From positions 1 through 36,027 of the forward strand of contig JADGOB010000027.1 in the NCBI GenBank assembly GCA_017883185.1: a DNA stretch of 36,027 nt, in the 5' to 3' direction. Positions 16,246-24,593 of this stretch are shown one piece after another. The notes beneath the pieces were generated by a model. It saw nothing but the letters and a program-made list of their open reading frames with translations, did no database searches and was not told the DNA's origin. Numbering within the stretch: the stretch's first letter is position 1; each line of letters starts with the position of its first letter. A program made the position numbers and the translations under genes. The stretch is from Acidobacteriota bacterium. GTDB taxonomy: Bacteria > Acidobacteriota > Vicinamibacteria > Vicinamibacterales > Fen-181.

Positions 16246-18387
16246 ATGACACCCTGGCAACGCCGCCTCCGTCTCGGTCTGGGCTTCTTCATCGTCGCCT
16301 TGGCGGTGGTCCTCGTCGTGTCGCTCCGCCGACCGATGCCGACGTCCACGCCACAGCCGCTTCCCACCAAGAGCGACCCGGCAGCCGTGCTCGAGAGCAC
16401 CTCCGGCCGATCGGTCCGCGTGATCGGGGCGAAGCAGGACGTGACCGTCGAGCACTACGACAAGCTGGTGCAGTACGCGGATGGCCGGACGAAGATCTCC
16501 GGGGGGCGATTCAAGGTGCTGCAGCGCGGCGGTCGCGACTTCCTCATCACCGCCAGGGACGCGGAGGTGACGGGGCAGGCCCCGAATATGGACGTCGCCC
16601 TCAAGGGCGCCGTCGAGGTCACCTCGAGCGACGGCCTGACGCTGCGCACCGAAGAAGCGACCTACGTCAATGCCGAAGGGGTGGTGCGCGCTCCCGGCCC
16701 CGTCGCGTTCACGCGAACGCGGATGAGCGGCACCGCCGTCGGCATGACGTACGACAAGACCCGGGACGTCCTCTGGCTCCTCGACCAGGCCGCGATTCAC
16801 ATCGCGCCGGACGAGAAGGGTGAGGGTGGCGCGGAGATCGAAGCGGGCACAGCCGGCCTGGCCCGCGCCGACAAGTACATGCGGTTCGAGCGGGGCGTGA
16901 AAATCGTCCGCGAAGGGCAGACGATCCAGGCGGACGCCGCCGTGGCCTATCTCACCGAGGACGAGAAACGCATCCAGATGCTCGAACTGCGCGGATCGTC
17001 CCGCGTCGCTGGGACTCCCCGGGCCGACGGCGGCCTGAAGGCGATGAACGCGCGCGACATCAACCTGACGTACGCGCCCGATGGGCGCACGCTCCAGCGC
17101 TCGTTGCTCAGCGGCGACGGCGTCATCGAACTGGCGGGCTCCGCCGGGAGCGGCGGCCGTCGGCTGTCCGGCCAGTTCATCGATCTCGGGCTGGCCCCCG
17201 ACGGATCGACCCTGACATTGCTGATGGCCCGCGAGAGGGTCCAACTGGAGATGTTCGCCGACAAGAGCACGCCGGCGCGCACCATCCGGTCCGGCGCGCT
17301 GCAAGGGAGCGGGGCCCCGGGAACCGGGCTCACCGGCGCGAGTTTCAGCGAGGGGGTCGATTTTCGAGAGTGGCCGCCGGCGCCCGCGTCTCCCAGGGCC
17401 GCGAAATCCGACACGCTCGACCTGGCGATGAAGAGCGGCTTCGGGTCGATCGAAGTGGCGCGATTCGGCGGAGGTGTGCGTTTCGAGGAAGGGACGATGA
17501 CGGCGTTGGCGCGCGAGGCGCGCTACCTCATCACGGCCGGCACGCTCACCCTGGCGGGCGCGGACGAGAAGACGGGCCGCTCGCCCCAGGTGCTGGACGA
17601 GCAGGCCACCATCGAGGCGAAGCGGATCGAGATCCTGCTCGACGGCAAGAAGATCACCGCCACCGACTCGGTGAAGACCGAGATGCGTGAAGCAGCCGGC
17701 AGGAACGGCCAGCGAACGGGAACCGCTCCCAGGGAGAAGGCGCCGGGGCGGCGACCGGCGATGCTCAAGCAGGACAAGCCGGTCTACGCGACCTCCGACA
17801 GCCTGGTGTACGACAGTGCGGTGTCGTTGGCCACCTACAGCGGCAACGCCCAGTTGTGGCAGGGCGAGACGACGATCAAGGGAGACACCATCGTCGTGGA
17901 CGACCAGACAGGCGACCTGTCGGCTAGCGGCGGCGTGGTGTCGAGGATGATCCTCGACCAGGTGAACGAGAAGACGAAGGCCCGGGAGCAGGTGCGGTCG
18001 GTGGCGGCGGCCAAGGACCTGGCCTACGACGAGAAGAGCCGACGCTCGACCTATACCGGCGGGGCGCACCTGAATGGCCCCGAAGGGGACCTGGCGGCCG
18101 ATCGGATCGAGCTGTTTCTGAAGGAGGGCGGCGGCGAGGTGGAGCGGCTCGAGGCGTACACGAGCGTCACTCTTCGCACGCCGGACGGCCGAACGGCGAG
18201 CGGCAACCGCCTGACCTACGTCGCTGCCCGGGAGCAGTACGACATGGCCGGCGCGCCGGTGAAGCTCGAGGACCAATCTGGCGAAACTACAGGCAATTCT
18301 TTGACTTTCTTCAGATCGACTGATAGGATCATCGTCGACGGGAAAGAGCAGAGACGCACTGAACTCAAGCGCGGCATCAAACGCTGA
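16246..18387 (+). CDS. LptC-LptA fusion, periplasmic LPS-export bridge protein
   Basis: This 713-residue protein combines an LptC-like N-terminus with LptA/OstA repeats. One membrane anchor near residues 12-28 (LGFFIVALAVVLVVSLR) is followed by repeated short beta strands in the OstA pattern: ISGGRFKVLQ, LITARDAEVTGQ, DVALKGAVEVTSSDGLTLRTEEATY and EGVVRAPGPVAFTR. The C-terminal 200 residues show a second OstA block: YATSDSLVYDSAVSLATYSGNAQLWQG (in pieces), TIKGDTIVVDDQTGDLSASGGV and YTGGAHLNGPEGDLAADRIELF. In E. coli, LptC (about 190 residues) and LptA (about 185) are separate and form the bridge carrying LPS across the periplasm. Here one chain appears to hold both plus a middle region of about 250 residues. 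lptB follows after 19 bp, which supports the role. Confidence 0.8.
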   Translation: MTPWQRRLRLGLGFFIVALAVVLVVSLRRPMPTSTPQPLPTKSDPAAVLESTSGRSVRVIGAKQDVTVEHYDKLVQYADGRTKISGGRFKVLQRGGRDFLITARDAEVTGQAPNMDVALKGAVEVTSSDGLTLRTEEATYVNAEGVVRAPGPVAFTRTRMSGTAVGMTYDKTRDVLWLLDQAAIHIAPDEKGEGGAEIEAGTAGLARADKYMRFERGVKIVREGQTIQADAAVAYLTEDEKRIQMLELRGSSRVAGTPRADGGLKAMNARDINLTYAPDGRTLQRSLLSGDGVIELAGSAGSGGRRLSGQFIDLGLAPDGSTLTLLMARERVQLEMFADKSTPARTIRSGALQGSGAPGTGLTGASFSEGVDFREWPPAPASPRAAKSDTLDLAMKSGFGSIEVARFGGGVRFEEGTMTALAREARYLITAGTLTLAGADEKTGRSPQVLDEQATIEAKRIEILLDGKKITATDSVKTEMREAAGRNGQRTGTAPREKAPGRRPAMLKQDKPVYATSDSLVYDSAVSLATYSGNAQLWQGETTIKGDTIVVDDQTGDLSASGGVVSRMILDQVNEKTKAREQVRSVAAAKDLAYDEKSRRSTYTGGAHLNGPEGDLAADRIELFLKEGGGEVERLEAYTSVTLRTPDGRTASGNRLTYVAAREQYDMAGAPVKLEDQSGETTGNSLTFFRSTDRIIVDGKEQRRTELKRGIKR

Positions 18388-18406
18388 TGGGCTTCGTGTC
18401 GACTGA

Positions 18407-19132
18407 ATGGCCACTCTCCGGACGCACGAGCTGACGAAGTCCTACAGCGGCCGCACGGTGGTGCGTGGCGTCAGCCTCGAGGTGGCCTCCGGCGAAGTCG
18501 TTGGGCTGCTCGGCCCGAACGGGGCCGGCAAGACGACGACGTTCTACATGACGGTTGGTCTCGCGGCGCCGGACTCGGGGTACGTGCTGCTGAACGGCAA
18601 GGACGTCACCAGCGACCCGATGTACATCCGGGCGCGGAAGGGGATCGGGTACCTGCCACAGGAACCGTCGATCTTTCGCGGGCTGACGGTCGAACAGAAC
18701 ATCCTGGCCATCCTCGAGACGCTCCCGATCGACGGACCGACGCGGCGGGCGCGGCTGCGCGAGTTGCTCGCCGAACTGAATCTGACCCCGCTGGCCGGCG
18801 CGCCGGCCTACACGTTGTCCGGCGGAGAGCGGCGCCGGGTCGAAATCACGCGAGCCCTGGTCGTGTCGCCGCTGTTCATCCTGCTGGATGAGCCGTTCGC
18901 CGGCATCGATCCGATCGCGGTCGCGGATATCCAGAAGATCATCTTTCACCTGAAAGAGCGGGGCATCGGCGTGCTGATCACGGACCACAACGTGCGAGAG
19001 ACGCTCCGCATCACGGATCGGGCCTATATCGTAAGGGACGGCGCGATCTTCCGGAGCGGCACGCCGGACAGCCTGGCGAGCGACGAAGATGTTCGACGGA
19101 ATTACCTCGGGACCGACTTCAGGTTGGACTAA
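18407..19132 (+). CDS. lptB: LPS export ABC transporter ATPase LptB
   Basis: LptB powers extraction of lipopolysaccharide from the inner membrane with LptF and LptG. The protein has 241 residues and all ATPase motifs: Walker [10 protein letters not shown] (36-44), the Q-loop [17 protein letters not shown] (82-98), signature LSGGERRR (137-144), Walker [14 protein letters not shown] (157-169) and the switch histidine in [11 protein letters not shown]. The run [10 protein letters not shown] and the IDP after Walker B are typical of LptB. It lies between the LptC-LptA fusion and rpoN, as in many proteobacteria. lptF and lptG are not in the window. Confidence 0.97.
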   Translation: MATLRTHELTKSYSGRTVVRGVSLEVASGEVVGLLGPNGAGKTTTFYMTVGLAAPDSGYVLLNGKDVTSDPMYIRARKGIGYLPQEPSIFRGLTVEQNILAILETLPIDGPTRRARLRELLAELNLTPLAGAPAYTLSGGERRRVEITRALVVSPLFILLDEPFAGIDPIAVADIQKIIFHLKERGIGVLITDHNVRETLRITDRAYIVRDGAIFRSGTPDSLASDEDVRRNYLGTDFRLD

Positions 19133-19169
19133 TATGGACTACGGTCCCGTTGCGGCGGACCACTAGGCC

Positions 19170-20597
19170 ATGCCGATTCAGCAGAGACTCCATCAGAAGC
19201 TCGTTCAGAAGCTCATCCTGACGCCATCGCTCCAACAGGCGATCAAGCTGCTGCCGATGTCGACGCTCGAGCTCAGCGAACTGCTGACGCAGGAAATGGT
19301 CGAGAACCCGATGCTCGAGGAGGTGCCCGCCGAGGAGATCCAGGCGTCGGAAGCGGCCGGGGTCCCCGAGAAGGTCGAAGAGCCTCCGAAGGAACAGAAG
19401 CCAGACGCCTGGGACGATCAGGACTACGAGTATTTCTTCGGCGACTACCTCGACGACGGGTACCGCCCGCGCGCGCAGCAGGAAGTCAAGGAACTGCCGC
19501 CGATCGAGAACACCCTTTCGACCACCACGTCGCTCTCGGATCACCTCCTCTGGCAGCTCTCCATCCAGACCGACGACGATGCCCTGCGCGAGATCGGCAC
19601 GGCGATCATCGGGAACCTGGACGACGACGGGTACTTGGTGGCGTCGGTGGACGAGATCGCGGCGATGGGGACCTGGGAGGTCGCCGACGTCGAGAGCACG
19701 CTCAAGCTGGTGCAGGGCTTCGATCCGATCGGCGTGGCCGCCCGCGACCTCCAGGAATGTCTCTGGCTGCAGTTGCGCCTCCTGGGAGTCGAGGGGACAC
19801 CGACCGAGAAGATCGTCACCGAGCACCTCCGGCTGCTGCAGAACCACCAGGTGCCAGAGTTGGCGCGCAAGCTGGGCCTGTCGGTGGAGGAACTGAAGCA
19901 GCACATCGCGATCATTCAGCACCTCGATCCCAAGCCCGGCAGCCGGTACAACCGACCGAAGTCGCAGTACGTCACCCCGGACGTGACCGTCGTGAAGGTT
20001 GAGGACCAGTACGTCGTCCTGCTGAACGAGGACGGGCTGCCGCAACTGCGCGTCAGCCCGGCCTACCGCCGGCTGCTCGAGAAGGGCACCGAGAACAGCG
20101 ACGAGACGCGCGCGTACGTGAAGGACAAGTTCCGGTCGGCGCTGTGGCTGATCAAGTCGGTCGAACAGCGGCAGAAGACGATCTTCAAGGTCGCGACGAG
20201 CCTCGTGAACTTCCAGCGCGACTTCCTCGACCACGGCATCGAACACCTGCGCCCGCTCGTGCTGCGCGACGTCGCGAACGACATCGGGATGCACGAGTCC
20301 ACCGTGAGCCGCGTCGTCACGAACAAGTACATGCACACGCCGCAAGGCGTGGTCGAGATGAAGTTCTTCTTCCACAGCGGCATCAGCAGCTCGTACGGCG
20401 AGAGCGTCTCGTCGGTGACGGTCAAGCAGCACATCCGGAAGATCATCGACAACGAGGACCCGCACAAGCCCCTCAGCGATTCGAAGATCGTGAGCATGCT
20501 TCAGAAGGAAGGACTCGTGCTGGCGAGGCGTACCATCGCGAAGTATCGCGAAGAGCTGAGGATTTCTACGTCCAACCAGCGCAAGGTCATGTACTGA
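19170..20597 (+). CDS. rpoN: RNA polymerase sigma-54 factor
   Basis: Sigma-54 directs RNA polymerase to -24/-12 promoters and needs AAA+ activators. The 475-residue protein has the Gln/Leu-rich region I (LTPSLQQAIKLLPMSTLEL, about 17-35), an acidic region II (about 50-100), the core-binding domain (about 110-270), the helix-turn-helix region with MHESTVSRVVTNKYMHTPQG, and the diagnostic RpoN box ARRTIAKYRE at 452-461. The lptB-rpoN-hpf order is highly conserved. No activator gene is in this window, although the NtrY-like kinase at 2169 belongs to a family that usually pairs with one. A 37-bp gap separates it from lptB; there is no clear promoter in between. Confidence 0.98.
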   Translation: MPIQQRLHQKLVQKLILTPSLQQAIKLLPMSTLELSELLTQEMVENPMLEEVPAEEIQASEAAGVPEKVEEPPKEQKPDAWDDQDYEYFFGDYLDDGYRPRAQQEVKELPPIENTLSTTTSLSDHLLWQLSIQTDDDALREIGTAIIGNLDDDGYLVASVDEIAAMGTWEVADVESTLKLVQGFDPIGVAARDLQECLWLQLRLLGVEGTPTEKIVTEHLRLLQNHQVPELARKLGLSVEELKQHIAIIQHLDPKPGSRYNRPKSQYVTPDVTVVKVEDQYVVLLNEDGLPQLRVSPAYRRLLEKGTENSDETRAYVKDKFRSALWLIKSVEQRQKTIFKVATSLVNFQRDFLDHGIEHLRPLVLRDVANDIGMHESTVSRVVTNKYMHTPQGVVEMKFFFHSGISSSYGESVSSVTVKQHIRKIIDNEDPHKPLSDSKIVSMLQKEGLVLARRTIAKYREELRISTSNQRKVMY

Positions 20598-20610
20598 CAG
20601 ACGGCTGCCT

Positions 20611-21159
20611 ATGCGACTTGAACTGACGGGCCGACACGTCGACATCACGCCCGACTTGCGCAAACAGGTCGAGAAGAAACTCGCGAAACTCGATCGTCTC
20701 CTCGAGGGCGGCATCGTGTCCGTGCAGGCGGTACTGACGCTCGAGAAGTACCGCCACCAGTCGGAGTTCACCGTCCACACGCGCGGTGAGCACTTCCTGC
20801 ACGGCCTGGCTGACACGAACGCCTGGGAGACCTCCATCACCGACGCCGTCGAGAAGCTCACCCAGCAGTTGGCGAAGATGAAGGGCAAGTGGCAGGAGAG
20901 AAAGCGGCGCGCCACGTCCCCGCGGCTGCTGGCGGCGGAGGCTGCGGTCGCCCCACCCGCGCCCGCGGCGCCCAAGAAGAGGCGCGTCCGCCGCGTGCCG
21001 CGGTATCTCGTGAAGCCCATGACGATCGAGGAAGCAGCACTCTCGGTGGACTCGGGTGACGACACGTTCCTGGTCTTCCGCAACGCCAAGACCGATTCGA
21101 TCAATGTGGTGTACCGCCGTAAGGACGGGCACCTCGGGCTGATCGAGCCCGAGGGCTAG
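20611..21159 (+). CDS. hpf: long-form ribosome hibernation promoting factor
   Basis: This 182-residue protein belongs to the long HPF class that pairs ribosomes into 100S dimers during starvation. The N-terminal domain (about 1-100) has MRLELTGRHVDITPDLRKQVEKKLAKLDRLL and the ribosome-binding beta-alpha-beta pattern. A linker rich in Ala, Pro and Arg follows (about 100-128). The C-terminal dimerisation domain (about 130-180) reads YLVKPMTIEEAAL, FLVFRNAKTDSINVVYRRKDGHLGLIEPE. It starts 13 bp after rpoN, the usual arrangement, so stress-linked expression from the rpoN transcript is likely. Confidence 0.96.
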   Translation: MRLELTGRHVDITPDLRKQVEKKLAKLDRLLEGGIVSVQAVLTLEKYRHQSEFTVHTRGEHFLHGLADTNAWETSITDAVEKLTQQLAKMKGKWQERKRRATSPRLLAAEAAVAPPAPAAPKKRRVRRVPRYLVKPMTIEEAALSVDSGDDTFLVFRNAKTDSINVVYRRKDGHLGLIEPEG

Positions 21160-21180
21160 GCCCCGGATGGTCGCCACCCG

Positions 21181-22188
21181 ATGGCCCCCGCGACTACCGG
21201 CGTAACGATTGCCGCGCTCCTGCGCAGCCGCCCCGAGACGGTCGGGCTCCCGCTCGAGCTGGTCTCTGGCGCCGCGGGACTCGATCGCCGTATCACCAGC
21301 CCGCACATCCAGAAGACCGGCCTCGCGTTGGCCGGCTTCGACGCGTACCTGTCCGCCGGCCGGATCCTGATTTTCGGCGAGAGCGAGATCCGGTACCTCG
21401 AGAGCCTCGCCTCCTCGTCGCGCGTCGATGCGCTGCGGCGAACGTTCGCGCACGGCATCCCGGCCGTCATGATCACCGGCGGCTTGACCGCGCCTCCCGA
21501 GCTGACAATCGAGTCGGAACGCGCCGGCGTGCCGCTGCTCAGCACCGGAATCCCAACTCCGTTCGCCATTGCCAAGGTCAGCGCGATCCTCGAGGACTCG
21601 CTCGCGGCGCGCACGATCATCCACGCCGTCCTGATGGACATCATCGGCCTCGGCGTGCTCATCGTGGGCGAGAGCGGGATCGGCAAGAGCGAGTGCGCGC
21701 TCGATCTCATCGTCCGCGGGCACCGGCTCGTGGCCGACGATACCGTCGAGATCCGGCGACGCGCCGAGAGCGTCCTCATCGGGACCTGCCCGGACCTGAC
21801 GCGCCACCACATGGAGGTGCGCGGCCTGGGCCTGATCAACATCAAGGACCTGTTCGGCGTCGCCTCGACGCGCTCGTCAAAGCGCGTCGAACTCGTCGTC
21901 CAGCTGGAACGGTGGGAGCCGGGCCGCGAATACGAGCGCCTTGGCCTCGACGACGTGTACTACGAGATCCTGGGACTCCACGTGCCGCTGCTGCGCATGC
22001 CCGTCGCCCCCGGGCGCAACGTCTCGATCCTCGTGGAGGTGGCCGCCCGCAACCAGTTGCTGCGGTCGCGCGGCCATCACGCCGCCCGCAAGCTCGCGGC
22101 CCGCCTCGAACAACAACTTCGCGAACCGGAAGCCGAGGAGCTCGATCCCCATGCCGACCGCGATGAGCCTACGGAGGGGGAACCGTGA
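21181..22188 (+). CDS. hprK: HPr kinase/phosphorylase
   Basis: HprK phosphorylates and dephosphorylates Ser46 of HPr in response to metabolic state. In this 335-residue protein the N-terminal domain (1-130) is followed by the kinase core: His148 in TIIHAVLMDIIG, Walker A GESGIGKSE (163-171), HRLVADDTVEI and the family signature EVRGLGLINIKDLFG (212-226). The substrate HPr gene, with a matching Ser46, is 1.6 kb downstream in the same orientation. In E. coli this slot is held by ptsN. The C-terminal 30 residues are charged and low in complexity. The stop overlaps the GTG of rapZ, so the two are coupled. Confidence 0.97.
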   Translation: MAPATTGVTIAALLRSRPETVGLPLELVSGAAGLDRRITSPHIQKTGLALAGFDAYLSAGRILIFGESEIRYLESLASSSRVDALRRTFAHGIPAVMITGGLTAPPELTIESERAGVPLLSTGIPTPFAIAKVSAILEDSLAARTIIHAVLMDIIGLGVLIVGESGIGKSECALDLIVRGHRLVADDTVEIRRRAESVLIGTCPDLTRHHMEVRGLGLINIKDLFGVASTRSSKRVELVVQLERWEPGREYERLGLDDVYYEILGLHVPLLRMPVAPGRNVSILVEVAARNQLLRSRGHHAARKLAARLEQQLREPEAEELDPHADRDEPTEGEP

Positions 22189-23105
22189 CGTCGTCGTCGA
22201 CCCGGGCGGTCAGGGCCGGACGCGGGGCAGGTGGCAGCCGGTTCGTCGTGCTCACCGGGTTGTCGGGGGCCGGGAAGTCACAGGCGATCCGCGCGCTCGA
22301 GGACCTCGGGTACTTCTGCGTTGACAACCTGCCGACCACGCTGATCCCGACGCTGGCCGAGTTGTCGCAGCGCGCCGAGAGCGACCTGAAGAAGGTGGCC
22401 ATCGTCGTGGACGTGCGCGAAGGCGCCTTCCTGTCGCGCTTTCCGAAAGCGCTGCGGAAGCTCCGCGCCATGCGCGGCCTGAACCCGGCTCTGATCTTCC
22501 TCGAGGCGAGCGACGACGCGCTGGTGCGCCGGTTCAGCGAAACGCGCCGGCCTCATCCGCTCGCGCACGACCGGCCGGTCATCGATGGCATCCGCGAAGA
22601 GCGTGAACGCCTGGGATCGATCCGCGAGCTGGCCGACGAGATCGTCGACACCACCGACCTGACGGTGCACGAGCTGCGCGAAACGTTCATGTCGCTTTCG
22701 CGCGGCCGATCGCCCCGCGGGCGGATGCTGATTACCTTCACGAGCTTCGGGTTCAAGCACGGCGTCCCGGCCGAGTCAGACCTGGTATTCGACGTCCGGT
22801 GCCTGCCGAACCCCCACTTCGTGCCGGAGCTGCGCATGCGGACGGGGCGCGATCGCCTCGTCGTCCGGTTCATGAACGAGCACGAGGCGACAGGCGCGTT
22901 CCTCGAGAAGATCATCGAGTTCCTGCGCTTCGTGGTTCCCCATTACGTGGCCGAGGGGAAGAGCTATCTCACGGTGTCCGTCGGCTGCACCGGCGGGCGC
23001 CACCGCTCCGTGATGATGGCCGAAGCGCTGCGTCGTCACCTCGCGGACCTGGACGGCGTGCGGCTGCGGGTGCGGCACAGGGATATCGACATCGGCAATG
23101 AGTAG
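22185..23105 (+). CDS. rapZ: RNase adapter / nucleotide-binding protein RapZ
   Basis: RapZ family proteins bind nucleotides and, in enterobacteria, guide RNase E to the glmZ small RNA to control glucosamine-6-phosphate synthesis. This 306-residue protein has Walker A GLSGAGKS (25-32), ALEDLGYFCVDNLP, the FLEASDDALVRRFSETRRPHPL block, and the C-terminal RapZ motif VSVGCTGGRHRSV. I chose the GTG at 22185 because GGAGGGGG (22172-22179) sits at the right distance and the start overlaps the hprK stop. Whether a GlmZ-like RNA exists here is unknown; none is recognisable in the window. Confidence 0.96.
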   Translation: MTSSSTRAVRAGRGAGGSRFVVLTGLSGAGKSQAIRALEDLGYFCVDNLPTTLIPTLAELSQRAESDLKKVAIVVDVREGAFLSRFPKALRKLRAMRGLNPALIFLEASDDALVRRFSETRRPHPLAHDRPVIDGIREERERLGSIRELADEIVDTTDLTVHELRETFMSLSRGRSPRGRMLITFTSFGFKHGVPAESDLVFDVRCLPNPHFVPELRMRTGRDRLVVRFMNEHEATGAFLEKIIEFLRFVVPHYVAEGKSYLTVSVGCTGGRHRSVMMAEALRRHLADLDGVRLRVRHRDIDIGNE

Positions 23106-23148
23106 TCGGAGGACGGGATGATAGTCGACGGCCGGGCAGAGTAGTCGG
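23100..23148 (+). repeat. 10-bp direct repeat at the rapZ stop codon
   Basis: GAGTAGTCGG occurs at 23100-23109, spanning the rapZ stop, and again at 23139-23148. A related ATAGTCGACGG lies between them. The 95-bp spacer up to the EIIA gene contains nothing else recognisable. Confidence 0.6.
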
Positions 23149-23200
23149 TTGAGCGCACGGGGCACACTGGCCGGCGGTTGCTGGCCTCTGGAGTGAAACG

Positions 23201-23617
23201 ATGATCGGTGTAGTCGTCGTCACGCACGGGCAACTGGCAACCGAGTTGGTCAACGCGGCCGAGGCGATCGTGGGCGACCTCCCTCAGTTCGCCGCGGTCT
23301 CGATCGGTTGGCACGACGACGTGGACGATGCGCGGGAGGAGATCAAGCAGGCGATCGGCAGGGTGCAGGGCCCGGAAGGCGTCCTGATCCTGACCGACAT
23401 GTTCGGCGGGACCCCCGCCAACCTGGGCCTGACCTTCCTCGAGGCGGACCGGGTCGAGGTGATCACCGGCGTGAACCTGCCGATGCTCATCAAGCTCGCC
23501 GGCGCGCAGAAGTCCTCGGACCTGCTCGCGGTCGCCCGCGACATGCGGGAACACGGGCGCAACGCCATCTGGATCGCGTCGGACCTGCTGAGGTCCGAGA
23601 CGAAGACAGAAACCTAG
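23201..23617 (+). CDS. PTS EIIA component, mannose family
   Basis: This 138-residue stand-alone EIIA-Man domain normally accepts phosphate from HPr on His9, seen here in VVVVTHG. LTDMFGGTPANLGL near residue 66 and VITGVNLPMLIKLA near 88 are the family's other landmarks. No EIIB, EIIC or EIID gene is nearby, so it is unlikely to be a dedicated sugar importer. Placement with rpoN, hprK, rapZ and ptsH suggests a regulatory phosphocarrier analogous to PtsN. It follows rapZ after a 95-bp gap. Confidence 0.92.
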   Translation: MIGVVVVTHGQLATELVNAAEAIVGDLPQFAAVSIGWHDDVDDAREEIKQAIGRVQGPEGVLILTDMFGGTPANLGLTFLEADRVEVITGVNLPMLIKLAGAQKSSDLLAVARDMREHGRNAIWIASDLLRSETKTET

Positions 23618-23626
23618 TCCCTGAAT

Positions 23627-23780
23627 TCGCTCGAGTGGACGAACTCCGGCGCGAACAGGCCAAGCCGAAGCCTCGCCCTGCGACCGGCGCCATGGGTGAC
23701 CACTCGAGCGAGCGGTGGGACCTCAATCGAGGTGTCTTGCGATCTGACGATCGAGACGTCCTGGAAACGCGATCGCAAGA
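23627..23780 (+). promoter_or_regulatory. structured leader upstream of ptsH with two long inverted repeats
   Basis: The 192-bp gap between EIIA and ptsH holds two perfect inverted repeats one after the other. TCGCTCGAGTGG (23627-23638) pairs with CCACTCGAGCGA (23700-23711), a 12-bp stem with a 61-nt loop. TCTTGCGATC (23735-23744) pairs with GATCGCAAGA (23771-23780), a 10-bp stem with a 26-nt loop. The second stem ends 29 nt before the ptsH ATG. No T-tract follows, so a folding leader or a protein-binding site is more likely than a simple terminator. No known riboswitch class was recognised. Confidence 0.5.
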
Positions 23781-23809
23781 TATTCATTTCGCCACTTCGG
23801 GGCTGCTCT

Positions 23810-24088
23810 ATGGTGTCCAGAACTGTGACCGTCTGTAATCAGCTCGGGATGCATGCCCGGGCCGCGGCGCGCTTCGTTCATGCCGCCAGCGCCTTCCAGG
23901 CGCGCGTGCGCGTGGAACGGGGCGCCCGTGTCATGGACGGCAAGAGCATCATGGGCGTCCTGTTGCTGGCCGCTGCGCGGGGATCGGACATCACGATTTC
24001 GGCCGAGGGCACCGACGAGGTCGCGGCGCTCGACGCGCTGTGCCAGCTCGTCGAATCGGGATTCGGTGAGGAGCCGTGCACCGCCTGA
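23810..24088 (+). CDS. ptsH: HPr phosphocarrier protein
   Basis: This 92-residue HPr carries phosphate on His15 within LGMHARAAARFV and has a Ser46 regulatory site in DGKSIMGVLLLAA, the same numbering as classical HPr. The usual HARPA is HARAA here, a change common in regulatory (NPr-like) HPr proteins. Presence of Ser46 plus a linked hprK argues that serine phosphorylation is functional. The open frame extends upstream to 23696, but I chose the ATG at 23810 because MVSRTVTVCNQLGMHARAA is the family start. No EI gene follows in this window; the next gene is a cupin. Confidence 0.94.
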   Translation: MVSRTVTVCNQLGMHARAAARFVHAASAFQARVRVERGARVMDGKSIMGVLLLAAARGSDITISAEGTDEVAALDALCQLVESGFGEEPCTA

Positions 24089-24221
24089 CGGACGTTGGCG
24101 GGTCGCCTGCGCCTGAACCTCGGTCGGGCATGGGGACGCGGACCTGACCTGTGTCGCGGCGTGACACCCCAATCCGGGCGCGGCCAGTCTATACGCCGGG
24201 ATGCCGGCACGGGAGGCACGA

Positions 24222-24590
24222 GTGGACAGCGCTGATGTCGCGAAAGTGGAGAAACCCTGGGGCTACGAGCTGCACTGGGCGAAGACCGACCGCTACGTCG
24301 GCAAGATCCTGCACGTGAATGCGGGGCACGCTCTCAGCCTGCAGTACCACAACCGGAAGGAGGAGACGATTCTTCTCTGGGCCGGCCACCTGTTGTTCGA
24401 GATCGAGAAAAACGGCTCGCTGACGCGGCTGGAGATGAAGCCGGGCGACCGCGTGCACGTGGCGCCGAAGACCGTGCACCGCATGACGGCGATCGAAGAC
24501 TGCGACATCTTCGAAGTCTCGACACCGGAACTCGATGACGTGGTGCGGCTGGAAGATCGCTACGGCCGGGAAGACGCGCAAAGGACGTAA
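24222..24590 (+). CDS. small cupin, mannose-6-phosphate isomerase-like
   Basis: This single-domain cupin has 122 residues. KPWGYELHWAKTDRYVGKILHVNAG and LSLQYHNRKEETILLWAG form cupin motif 1 with His and Glu metal ligands, and MKPGDRVHVAPKTVHRMTA forms motif 2 with a further His. The wording matches the C-terminal cupin of type II phosphomannose isomerases, but alone it may be a sugar-phosphate isomerase or only a binding protein. I prefer GTG 24222 because GGGAGG (24211-24216) lies 5 nt before it. The in-frame ATG at 24201 lacks a ribosome-binding site and would add seven residues. It converges with ssb. Confidence 0.82.
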   Translation: MDSADVAKVEKPWGYELHWAKTDRYVGKILHVNAGHALSLQYHNRKEETILLWAGHLLFEIEKNGSLTRLEMKPGDRVHVAPKTVHRMTAIEDCDIFEVSTPELDDVVRLEDRYGREDAQRT

Positions 24591-24593
24591 CGC

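Noticed and set aside
16231-18414. 727-codon frame antisense to the LptC-LptA fusion
   Set aside because: An Arg/His-rich shadow without motifs; the sense frame is linked to lptB.
19119-21104. 661-codon frame antisense to rpoN and hpf
   Set aside because: A shadow; spans two convincing genes on the other strand.
24160-24195. Promoter before the cupin (GTGACA and TATACG)
   Set aside because: The gap between the two boxes is over 20 bp, too long for sigma-70.
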